Shown piece after piece: positions 43,147 to 54,596 of a stretch of 64,000 nucleotides of DNA (position 1 is its first letter; each line of letters opens with the position of its first letter). Below the pieces are notes generated by a model. That model did not search any database. It worked only from the letters and a program-made list of their open reading frames with translations, and was not told the origin of the DNA. The stretch spans positions 29,608,634 to 29,672,633 of the forward strand of contig CM076260.1 of assembly GCA_038380795.1 (NCBI GenBank), read 5' to 3'. This DNA is from Pyrocephalus nanus. Lineage: Eukaryota; Chordata; Aves; Passeriformes; Tyrannidae. Position numbers and translations under genes: made by a program.

Positions 43147-43492
43147 TGTGTAGGCTATTTCATGCAGCATGGGGACATGTCTGAAAAAGATACATAACTG
43201 GGCTCCACTAAAGGCCACACAGGAGACAAACTCGGGAGAAGACCGATAAGCTACATCTCTCGGTTAGACTGAGGTGAAAACAAACACACACTGTCTTCAG
43301 GCAGTTGACCTATTGGAAGCATCAGCCAACTGCCCTAATTTTAACACACTAAACCATGTGTGTCACATGCAGACTGTGTACAGTGTGTGACTGCTTTGCC
43401 AGTTCTTGTGTGCCTTCTTCAGAAAAAGTATGTCTGTGTGGGACCAGAATAAAACTTCTTGGAAACAGCAATCTCCTCAGTGCTTGTGCAAC
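43147..43492 (+). mobile_element. Possible solo LTR
   Basis: A block beginning tgtgtaggctatttcatgca with a richer CpG and C content than its flanks. Near its right end it has aataaaacttcttggaaac, followed by a T/C-rich tail that ends ...gtgcaaca, the arrangement expected of an R-U5 region. No clear TATA box or target-site duplication was found and no internal genes adjoin it. Low-confidence call from layout alone. Confidence 0.3.
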
Positions 43493-46400
43493 ACCTTAGA
43501 CTCTTTTAGCCACTTTAAAGCTGTTCTTTTCCATAAAACTCAATAGTTTTTTTAAGTTTTTACCCTTCCTGGAGATTTCTTTTTTTTTGGTCAAGGTTTC
43601 ATTAATATTAAAATCAGGTTATTTGAAGGAGGAGAAATCCCATTTCTTCCTAATTTCAATTTACTATCAAATTATTTGCTTTTGTAATAATGATTTTTTC
43701 ATAGTGTCTATGCTACAAGTACAGCTTAAACAAATTGCATCTGTGGACATTGGCTATCTTTGAAAATTAAAATGAAAGAGTAGGACTCCTCACAGCCATC
43801 TTTCGCTAATAACAAAGCTTCACATTCTCCCAACCATGTAGATTACATCTGATATATTATTAGATGTTTTCCTTCATCAACATTTGTATTAACAAAAGTA
43901 AAAAAGCTTTTAAAAAAAATTTGCTGTATTTTTTGTTTACTAAGAAGGAGCTTTTCTATAGCAGAAATTTGACCTTTGGGTTCTGACCAGAGATGAAAAA
44001 TGGCAGTTTTAGGACTAAACCAGAAGGCTGTACCTCTAGCTGTATAAGCCTCACAGCTAAAGCAAGGCATGTAGGGCACCCAATGCCTGAATTTAACCCC
44101 AACTGGTGCCCACCCACTGGGCACCACTCAGCTGGAGACCAGCTCTACAGGCTCTGCAGTCTTCATCCTGCTTTTCTGGATGCCAAGAAACTTTCCAGAA
44201 GAGTCTTCAGCTGAAGAGATACAGAATCTAAGATACATGGGATATTTGATCTCAGCCAGAAATGGAATCAGAAGTAGGAAAACCTGCTTACCTTCCAATT
44301 CTGCTCCCCTGATGCATATTCTTGGAAGCTGCAGTTCCAGGATGAGTCATGCCAGAAACTCTCCTGTAGCTGAGACAGCCTGAGGCTGTAAAGGGTCAAC
44401 AAAGTGAGGCAGCTGCTCTCAAGTGCAGGAAGCGTTTCCTTGAACCTCAAAATCCATGCTATCTTTTAAAAATAAATACAAAGCAGATATTTTGGAAAGA
44501 ACAAATGAGCATGAGGCAAATGCTTTCCCCTTAATCTAAGCTCTAGGGATGTAGGACTTCATAAGAAAATGTTCTTTAGCAGCACTTCACCTCTATAAAT
44601 TTGGTATCACATTGAAAGGAGACCAGTACATTATCTTCATCTTATTGATGGGGAAACTAAGCCCTTGGATGTAGAATGACTTGGCCAAAACCAGGCCTGG
44701 ATCTACCTGTATTGGATTAGACTCATCCAGACAGAAATGCTATCTCTGACTCCAGCCACCAGACATATCACAGGAAAGTACAAAAACCCCCACATTACAT
44801 GTGTTGACAAATCTGTGTATTTACAATATTTTGTGGTGCAGAAGGGAGGTTCGTGCAATTGGTGAGGTAAATCTTCAGTCAAAAAAAAAGCCATAGGAAA
44901 TTATTTTTTCTTTCCGTTTATATGATACAAGTAGGTTATGGAAATGTGTGCTAGGAAAAGAAAAAGATGAAAAAGCTCTGAATTGTAGTTTTAAATTACA
45001 CTGTCAATGTCATGCAACCTACCCTGAAATTAGAGAGCCACTTAAAGAGCTTAGTTAAATCTGTCATGTCTCTGAACGCTTAGACTCGAAGGACATGAAG
45101 CCTTGTCTTTAACTATTGAAATGCAAAGTGAGTAAGTCACAGAGAATATAAGAAAGTTGTATAATACTGATGTGGATAAATTTTAGTACTGGTGTGACAC
45201 ACAGGGAAATTTGCTGCTTGGTTATCTGAGGTGCAGGCAGTGAGATTCAGCTGAAACCAGAGGAAGCTGCGAATTTTGTGCAGTGTTTTGACTGACAGGA
45301 CTTCAGAGTCATCAGGGAGACAGAAAAAGCCACTGCTGATCTTGAGAGATTTCATAGAAAACAGCCCCAAACTAGAAATGGAACTAAATATTAATTAGCA
45401 TCCAAGTGTAATCAAACTAAAAACCATGGAAATGGCAGATGAAGACAGATGTCTAACAATACCTTTCCATCAGATGCAATTTAAATAAATTTTTATTTTT
45501 CATTTTTCCATTGGTTGAAAGTCGTACTATCATCATAAGTCTCCCCTGAGTGAGTTGAAGGGTTTCAGTAGTCTATCTTAGTACTCAATTAGGATTTCTA
45601 CTGAGTAGAGTGTCAAAAGGATGACATTTTAACTGCATGATTATCAGAATTTAAGAACTGCTGTACTTTGGTAAGATCTAAGATTTCTTAGAACTATAAA
45701 TTGAAAATAATTGACATCACTTAAAATGTACTACATTTTTATTTTAACCTTAACTATTGTTAATTCACTTATTAAGAGCCTTCAGCTAAGGCTAACAACT
45801 ACTTGTACTGCATAACAGAGTACCAAAAGTCTTGTCTGGTATTAAGGAGCTGTCATGGACATGGATAATAAAGACAATTCCTATCAGATTATGATAGTAA
45901 GAATAGAGAGAGATAATGGCTGACCTTGCGTGTGTCATTTAAACTGAAGATTCAGAGATGAACCTCACATCACAGGAGTTGTAAGGACAACATTGCTCAT
46001 TACAAATGATCCTTTAGAGAGCAAGTAATTATTTCCTGCCCGGCACTAGACTATTATTAAATGTGTGGTGTTAACAATATTTAAATAGAGCTTCAAGTCT
46101 AAATCACCCTGACACACTAAGTATTCATGTGTTGCGTGGGACACCTTATTTCGATAATCTGCATATTCCGGGTCATTTCTGCAACTGATCTGTTTAAGAA
46201 GGGCCCCTTCTGCACAACGTCCAAGAAATCAACAGGGTTTTGCAATGTACTAATGCTATTGCTTTGAAGAAGGAGTTGTTACCGCACGGTGTAAAGTTTT
46301 CCTTGCCTTTCCTGCAATGGGAAAAGTACACACCCCTCCACTCCACAGGCTCTGACTTGCACTCCTTGAGGAACAGAAATGGTCAGTTCTGCTGCTCCAT

Positions 46401-47477
46401 GCACATGTTCCTGTCTTCACAGAATCAGGTACTGACATTTTTTTAAAAAAGCAGTGCTTGTTAAATAATGATCTTCCTTAGTAGACTCAACATCACATAT
46501 AAGATACACTTATATTACTTTTTTTTAGCCTAGGATATCTCTGCTTTCTTTATAATTCATTATTTTATAGTACTCAGTAAAATCTCCATATTTTTAGGAG
46601 ACAAATCCCTCCCCCAAAGACTTGCAGCTCATGCTGGAACTCTGCATGGGAGTAAAGCCTGAAAATAAACCATCTTTCTGCACTTCAAAGGTCCTAGAAT
46701 AATCTGGCAGACAAGTGACATTAAAGAACACAAAATGAAGATTCACAAGAAAGAAATGAGTTATGGAAGCTAGATCTTGATCTGGAGCTCAAACAAATGC
46801 ACATTGTGTAGATCATTTTTAGAAGTGAGACATTTGGCTTGTCTTGAAATCTCTAACAGTCATTTTTATTACTACAAACTGTCTTTAAATCTGCCCTGTG
46901 AATTTTATAAGATCAATCTTTTCCCTTTTTTCTCTGTAACTTCTTCACCCATTACCTAGCTAGCCTTTTAGTTCTGTAACCTTCTCCTTTCACTTCCTAA
47001 GTAAAAAGATCATTTCATATTCAGTAAATTAAACACATGGCTTTCAATGCATGTGTCAGTACAGTTTTCTTCAAGAAAAAGAAATATGGTTTCCAGATAA
47101 AACATCAGAATGAAAAAACACTGGAACAATGTGCCTTTGGGGAGTAAGAAAACACTCCAGGGCTGATTATATTTGCCAGAACACTGAACATGGACTCATC
47201 AGATTGATTAAGTCTGTCATAACAGCGAATCATTAAGCTATAAAAGAGAAAATTCAATATCCTTTCTAAAGATAGAAGCCTATTTTTAAACAATCAAAAT
47301 AACCCTGCATTTAGAAAATCCCTATTGCTTTTCTGTACTAGTATTTTGAACAGGACTTTGATGTCAGAGATGCTGCAGTGGTAAAAGCACAGACATAGCA
47401 ATGATAATTTTTCTGTATCTGGGCCCGTGTTATAAAGGTGAGCATGGCAGGTGAGGAGTAACCAGCTCCATATCGAG

Positions 47478-47570
47478 AGGAGAGGGGACAGTAGGGGAGG
47501 GCAGGGGAGAGGAGAGGAGGGGAGGAAAAAGGAAATGAAAAAGGAAAGGAAAAAGGAAAGGAAAGAGCTG
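47478..47570. repeat. Purine-only tract (GGA-rich minisatellite-like)
   Basis: Almost uninterrupted A/G on the + strand (gagaggagagg, ggggaggg, then aaaaggaaagg units). Accounts for the Ser/Pro/Phe-rich frames on the minus strand. Confidence 0.85.
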
Positions 47571-50309
47571 AGGAGCAAAGGACCAACATAGATTCTGTAC
47601 AGAGAGAGAACTGTTGAAAAACAATGCAGTTACAAGGGGGTTTCCACAAAACCTTCCGTATTCTGTGAAAACTTGGTCTGATCTGGAGAGAATTCCAGAG
47701 TTAGCCTAAAGGGAGGCAGCAAAAAGGTGAAGCAAACTAGTGAGCTGTAGAGAATCCCAGTCAGCTGCCTGTGCAGAGATTTCCTGTTCTCCTGCACATG
47801 CTGTGTAGGGCCACTCGGCTCTTAAAGAGCTGCAAATTCCTGGAGCCAGAGCTCATACTCTCCTGACATCACACTTCCTGTGCAAGTTTTTGTACAAAAA
47901 GCCAAGTTAAAAAGATCACATCGACCATGGCTGGATTCATGCTTCGAGAGGCAGCCTCACAGGAAATTTTTTAGTTGCCATGTGTAGCCACTGCCCTGGG
48001 AACACATCCATCTATGTTTCTCCTCAAGTAATAGATCAGAGAAGGGCTGAAGGAAGAGATTATTTTTTTCTTTTGTATAGCAAATCACTTTTCTCATTTT
48101 TTGAGTATCCAGTGGCTGAAGAAAAACATTTCCCTGCAGATATAAGCTCAGTTTGTGAGTGCTATGGACATTCTTTTCTTGATAAAAGACTCACTACTCT
48201 CTAAAAATATCCAGCATTTGAAGTAGAAATTATTATTCTTCAGCATCTCTGGACTTCAGAGACACTCAGAAGCTAGTATGATTTGCTATAACCCTATCCA
48301 CTCAGTCTTCCCCAGTATGAAATTATCTCAAAGGAGCAAAAGTAAAACAAAAATATTTAAAATGTTTGTCTTCAGTTTTTCCACTTCTCTGACAAAGATT
48401 CTACTAAGACAAAAATAGGTAGCATTGGCAGGACTATTGCAGAATATCAAACAGGTAAGATATAGTACACAATTTTAATCACTCCTCATCATAAGGAATA
48501 TTGAAAAGACATACACTGATTTATTTAAACTATTATTTAAAAAGTACTACAAAAAAGAGAAGGAAAACCATAATGGTATAGATGAAAAGCCATCTCAAAA
48601 GCTGTGTATGTGCAGATTCTATTTTGTGTTCCAACAGTCTGAATGTTACAGTTCATCAGCTAGTCCTTAGCCTGCGCTCTCTGCAAGTTCAAGACTTCAC
48701 TGGAGGGAAAAAATGGGCTATATGAATCACAGTTCCTATTGTTGAAGAGCTAAAATTAAGATTTGTGAAGATCAAAAACTGTCCTAGCTTTACTGTCTAT
48801 CCTGTCATTTACCCATCAACAAAACATTTTTAAGCTTCAAAGACTACCTTTTGCACAGTAGCACATGAAACAGTAATAACAATGGAGCTCAGCTCTCTCT
48901 CTCTGTATTTTCTTTTCATATTTTTCCTTCATATTTCAAATTTATGATTTTGCAACTGATTTTACATCTGATTATTGCTCTTCTTCTTGGCTAGATATCA
49001 AGGACTACTGATACCTAAGGCTGGTAGTCTAATCCTCAAACCCTGACTGAGCCAAATGTATGACTCACAGAGTTTCATCCAACAGTCTCTCTGTTCAGAA
49101 AGCCTAATCTTAAAGTGAGATGAATTGAAATAAAAAGCCTCAGACTGAAACATACAAATAGCCTTAAATAGCTGAAAACACTCTGCGAGTTTGGAAAGTG
49201 CAAAGCATTTAATTTTTAAGATCTCTTAGGTGCTTCCATCAGAACCATATGGAGATTTCATTTCCTTATATTCTACACCTACACTACCCTACACTATAAT
49301 TCACACTAGAATATAGTGGCCAAATACATGCACCAGTTTAAAACATAATTGTATATATGCATATTAGCTCTAGAGTATGGTATTTTTTTCCTGAGCTTAC
49401 ACAATTTTGACTAAGAGCGAAGGTCACTGAAATATATTTAGTCATCTGCATCCATCTATTTAATTTACAGTTTCCCCCTCAGATATTAATTTCTATTTAC
49501 AATCAAAATGCAGATTTACTAATAACTCTCAAGAAAACAAGACTGTTTGTGAAGCATAATCATGTTCTAGGATGCTACTTTTATAAAAGATGGAGATCTC
49601 TTTCTAGTTTAAAGCATTTCTATCTTAATTTTCAGAAGTGTATTTCAAATGCTCAGCAGCTATAGAAATTAGACTGCCTTATCTGGGATGTCATAATGCC
49701 AGTAATTCATCTAACACCAAGTGCTTGGTCTCTGCACAGAAGTAAAGGAAGAACCTCGAAACTGGAGGAAAAATTTACTACCTCCAACATCTCACCTCTC
49801 GGGTCAAGTTGCTGTACAGGAACAAGCCTCACCTATAAATATTGGTGCTTTAATACTTCGTAACCATCTGTAACCATTAGGAGTGACACTATAGCTGTTT
49901 GCTTCATTGGTCAAACTGTAAGTGCTGAAACTGCAGGAGCATATGACTCATGCCACCCCTGGGGGACCCTGCAGTGCTTATCAACCAGAATTCCAGCTGC
50001 AATTCCAGCAGACACTACAAGGCTGTCAAAGGTGGAATACCCATTTGGGGATGTTACTCCTGTGTACACAGTATATTCAACTATGGTTTGGACAGTCTTG
50101 TCCCCAACAACTTTTGCATCACATAAAGATTATTTTCATAGCATCAATACATTCTGTACAATGCAACTTAAGTTTTGTAAAGCATAAATGAATGTATTAT
50201 GATCAAATATACATGTAGTTTGTACATTAACATTAAAAATGTTTGTCAAAATGGAATTAAACTTCAGCTTTGAAAACAAAACTTTCTGATTTTCAAAGGC
50301 TGTGGCTTG

Positions 50310-50412
50310 TTGTATTTTGGTGGGGGTTTTTTGTTTGTTTTGAGGGTTTTGTTGTTGTTTGTGGTTTGTTTTTTTTGGGAGGGGATTGGTGGTTTGGGGT
50401 TTTTTTTTGGTA
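50310..50412. repeat. G/T-rich low-complexity tract
   Basis: About 100 bp almost entirely of G and T on the + strand, with several runs of three or more G (gggggtttttt, gaggggattgg, ggggttttttt). Confidence 0.85.
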
Positions 50413-50573
50413 GAAAATACTGCATTTTTAAATGCTGTGCTGAATTTGTTTGTGGGGCTGTATTTTTCTTTTTAAGCAAAGAAGAAGAATATGGGGAACC
50501 CCTTGGTATAGTTGTAGACTCTCTGATAGAGGTGTAATTTCACGTAATGTGGTGTTACTATGACTTCCTCTCC

Positions 50574-50594
50574 TTTTTTTTTTTTTTTTTTTTT
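50574..50594. repeat. Poly(T) run
   Basis: Twenty-one consecutive T. Confidence 0.95.
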
Positions 50595-51112
50595 AATTAA
50601 AAATTTCAGAACTAGAGCTGGGCAGGACTTTTCCTACCCAAACTACACTGCTGAAAAATTCTCATTAATTAAAAGCAATGCCGAGAATCCATTTTTTAAA
50701 TGTCCATCTTTTGCCCACCCAGATACAAGACGGTCACCCTCTCTACGCTTTATAGTCAATTAGGAGGCACAAATGATCAAAAAAGTCATTCATCTCCTTT
50801 TAACACAGGCCCTTCCAGATGGTAACTGAGCTCACCCCAGCGGAACACCTCTTTGAGAACATGACAAACCACCTTCAGGAATGTCTGTTTCTCTCCACTG
50901 GCCATCTAGGGTAGACAGAGTGACTGGCTCATAGCTCAAGATTCTCTTAAGTCTGTGATAGAAATTGCATCTAAAATGTTTGCTAAAACACAGTGTCAAC
51001 TTTTCAGGTTCTGCCATTGTCTGCCAGCCAAGGAACTCAGGTACCACATTACCGCAGACTCCACAGCCTGAAGAGCCAGCATGGAAGAGTCCATTCCCAG
51101 GAAGTTTGAGAT

Positions 51113-51175
<63 letters not shown>
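51113..51175. repeat. (GATA)n microsatellite
   Basis: About 15.75 perfect GATA units (63 bp). Confidence 0.98.
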
Positions 51176-51176
<1 letters not shown>

Positions 51177-53810
51177 TTACTTTTTACTTAAGAGCATGAA
51201 ACTATCTGAAGCACCAAGGTTTCTTATGAATAAGAAATTCTCGACTGAACAATTCTAACTAACTGGAACCCGATTTATTTCTGGACTTCGATATTTGAGG
51301 AGGCAGTAGAAAACTGCAGCTATTTTGACACCTGGTTTCAATCCAGTTAATAACTTTGCACCTGATATATTCTTCCCCATTAAGTCAAATTTATGCTAAT
51401 ACTGTCCTGATTAGCAAATACTATTTAAAGCTATTTTATGGGATGATTCCTGAATAAGGTGAGTGTCTAGATTCAGTGAATTTCAGCTATCAGTTTATAA
51501 AACAACAGGAATTTCACAAGTTGTCTATAGGTATCCCTGCAAAACAGTGGAATAGCCTACAGGATGACTAGTAGTGACAGTTAGGGAGAGAACTTTCTCA
51601 GGCTGGCTATATCTTTGCTTTTACTGAACACAACCCAATCTCTAGCATTGAAAACTGCAGAAGTCTAGTGTTTAAGTTACTTTATGGAAAATTCAGTTAG
51701 CCACATGAAACTCACTCACTTCTGAAGATACAGATCTTGAAACACAGAGTATGTACTTACGCAATTCCAAAACTGGATTGCATAGGTTGTGCTCTGCAGG
51801 GCTTAATGAAAGGTGAAGCAAAGGGCACTGAGCTGACAGGCTCAGCATGACAACTGCATATCTTCTTCTGAAGGAGCAACATCTCTGGCCTCTCTGCACT
51901 ACATGTCATGGCATGGTGTGGGCAGACCATAACTCGTCCTGTAAATCATACTGTATCCTGAAAGACATCTTTTCTTCCTTTTTTTTCCCTCTGAAAAAAT
52001 GCTTCAGGCAGTAACTTCACATCTACAACACTCTGCTTCTCTTTAGGATCTAGAAAAAGCAGCAAAGGCACAGAAGGGACACATTTTTGTCCTCCTTCGA
52101 TTGACTTGAGCTCTGAGGGAAACACCTAATAATGTATTTACAACATGCTGTTTTCAAAGAGCTATCTATTAAAATATTAACAACCTGTTCATCTCAGCCC
52201 CCTGGTGAAGCAGGTGATTTCGTTTTTCTACTGGAAGCAGAAGTATTTAGGATACTTTCCAGACCTGATAAATGAAAGGATAATTTTCAGACCTGAACAC
52301 AAAAAGTGCATCTGCATGTTTGACAGTTAGAAGAGGGTATTCCATATAAATCAAGATATGTAGTTTTAAGGCACTAAGGGCAAAACTGCACACCAAACAA
52401 TATACTTAGTCTGCACCTGTGTAGGTTTTTTTCTGGCAGCATGGAAGACAATTTAAAACTACTTGTAAGTTACAGGTCAAGTCTGTCATGTACAAAAGCA
52501 ACTACTATTTTCTTGTAAAATGGCAGTGCTGCTGGTTACTTAGCAAATGAGAGGCAAGTTAATGTCCTTTTCTCTCAGGGAATTCTTACCTACTTCTATT
52601 GCTCTGAGTCCTGGAATAACAGCAAGGAGTAGAGGCTGCCCTTTCAGCTAAAACTGGTTTTCTCTACAAAAAATTTCCAATAATTAATAACACTTTGGGC
52701 TAGAAAAAAATTATATGCTTGTATGTAAATATTCAGCTAGAAGAAGTCAGTCCTGTTTAATGTCATGTTTAAGCAGCCAGGACTATTGTGCCCCAATAAT
52801 CAAGTCTCTAGGCAAGGGACTCATGGCAAATATCAGAATACAACATTTGTGTTGCATACCTTCTGGTGTAGCAAGTCTGGATTTAGACACTGCGGTAAGG
52901 CAGCTGGAGCTCAGCTTTATTGTGCCATTCTGTATTTCTGGTTTGAACCCTTAATGCCTGCTCCAAATAGGATGATAAACCCTCTGTTATGTGTTTATAC
53001 CACATCCTTGTTATGCAACCTCACACCCAGTAGCTCACTGGCCAGGACACTCTATGGGCAGATTTTAACTCTCTATTTGAGGGAAATCTAAGCATGTTCT
53101 CCTTTTTGGGTGCTAGTTAGCTACTAATTAACTTGATGTGCATTATTCTCAGTTTCTTATGTTGTAACTCTCCCAAACTTAGGGGATGTTTAGTTCACCA
53201 TTGGATCTGAGAAAAAGAAAGATACAGAGAACGACTCAGTAATTTAATGGCTGAGAGAGAAAAGACCTGAATTTCCATCTGGCTCACTTAAGTATTTTAT
53301 AGGCTATATATAGGCTTCAGCTCTTTCCAGAAGGGTTGGATTAGAGGCAAAAAAATCACAACAAGCTAGAATTGATCTGATAAAAAGGATGTTACTGGTG
53401 AACAGACTCAGCAGAATAGTCAAGAGAGGTGAAGGGACATGATACAAAATGGAGAAAGGGGGCAATATACACATGGTACAAAGTGTAGAGGTCCAGCCTT
53501 GGTCCCAGAAAATCAGCTTGGGCTGTGCCTTCTGGATGTACTTTGTGTCCAACTCACAGAGCAGCCACAGGATCCAGCTCTGCCTTCCTCAGAGCATCTC
53601 ACCATCTCGGTGGGAGTGGAAAAGCCCTAGTCTCCTCATTGTATGGTCTCTGCTGCCCGTAATGCTTTATTTCAGACAGAAAAATGTACTCTTGGAGAAA
53701 GTTCAGGAGGCAAGTTAAGGCTATGGCAGTATCTGTTCAGTCAAGAGGCTCTAAGAGCTTATTTTTCTCTCCTTCAGCACTGGCCTGAAGAAAGTGACAC
53801 CTGCCTCAAA

Positions 53811-53982
53811 GACACAGGGTGTCCCAATCCCACGGACGCTGGCAGATCCCTTGGCCGTGTGTTTGGGGTATTTACCGTCCGTGGGTTGGTAAACACAAGG
53901 ACACGGGGTGTCCCGATCCCACGGACACTGGCAGATGCCTTGGCTGTGTGTCTGGGCCACTTCTCGTCCGTGGGTTGTTGCC
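53811..53982. repeat. 89-bp tandem duplication upstream of SMAP1
   Basis: Two copies, 53811-53899 and 53900-53982, aligned from gacac(a/g)gggtgtccc. Each copy carries a perfect 9-bp inverted repeat: cccacggac (53829-53837 and 53918-53926) with gtccgtggg (53877-53885 and 53966-53974). The middle part between the arms differs more than the arms. Confidence 0.9.
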
Positions 53983-54021
53983 ACCTGGAGCAGCGCGGCC
54001 TCCCCTCACCTGTCCTCTCAA

Positions 54022-54050
54022 GCGGGGCGGGGCGGGGCGGGGCGGGGCGG
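54022..54050. repeat. (GGGGC)n short tandem repeat
   Basis: Five to six GGGGC units in a row followed by gcgcgcgc. The G-runs meet the simple pattern for a G-quadruplex. Confidence 0.95.
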
Positions 54051-54478
54051 CGCGCGCACAGGTGCGGCGGCTCGCGCCGGGCCCCGCCCTCCCCCCGGGC
54101 AGCACCTGGAGGGAGGGGTCACCCTCCGGCGGATGGATATTTCTTCCGCCGCACCCAGATGACCCCTCTGGGCTGGGCACCGCCCCTCCGTGTCTTTCCA
54201 GAGCCAGGGCGGGGGTTTTCGTTCTTTGGGAAGCGTCGCGAGGAGGGGGCGACATCCCGGCTCGGCACTGGGGACCCGGCGGACTATTTTTCGTCTCTCG
54301 CGGCATAAGGGGCTGCCTGGGGTGGGCGTGTGCGCGCGCGCGGAGAGCAGCGAAGAGGGAGGGAGGCGGATGCGTCCGCGTCCGCAAGTAGTTCCGGTTG
54401 AGGAAGTCGGCGCTGGCGGCCGCCGGTTCCGCGGCCGCGCCAGGGCAGGAGCGCTGCCGGCCCCGCTCCAGCCGCGCC

Positions 54479-54596
54479 ATGGCCACCCGCTCCTGCCGGG
54501 AGAAGGCGCAGAAGCAGAACGAGCAGCACCAGGCCATCCTGGCCAAGCTGCTGCGGGAGGAGGACAACAAGTACTGCGCGGACTGCGAGGCCAAGG
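54479..54596 (+). CDS. SMAP1: SMAP1 exon 1, small ArfGAP 1 (rest beyond window)
   Basis: The ATG (gcc ATG g, strong Kozak) opens MATRSCREKAQKQNEQHQAI, then LAKLLREEDNKYCADCEAKG, a near match to the vertebrate SMAP1 N-terminus. SMAP1 is an Arf6-directed GTPase-activating protein acting in clathrin-dependent endocytosis. Cys33 and Cys36 (YCADC) are the first pair of the ArfGAP CxxC(x16)CxxC zinc finger; the second pair and the arginine finger lie in exons beyond the window. The donor is aagg|gtacgc, phase 1, splitting a Gly codon. The paralogue SMAP2 is possible in principle, but synteny with FAM135A and SDHAF4 favours SMAP1. Confidence 0.93.

Larger units (their letters stand above)
31700..53810. 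other. SDHAF4-SMAP1 intergenic region (about 22 kb)
   Basis: AT-rich spacer with sparse repeats, each listed separately: CR1 at 34146-34352 and 42815-42943, a possible LTR near 43147-43492, a purine-rich tract at 47478-47570, a GT-rich tract at 50310-50412, poly(T) at 50574-50594 and a GATA microsatellite at 51113-51175. It also has an ATATAT-rich patch near 40655-40692 and a short hairpin at 44105-44125 (ggtgccca, loop cccac, tgggcacc). Two coding-like stretches without a known identity are listed below. No other gene was recognised. Confidence 0.6.

Noticed and set aside
47294..47649. Minus-strand Ser/Pro/Phe-rich proteins
   Set aside because: Produced by the purine-only tract at 47478-47570; low complexity.
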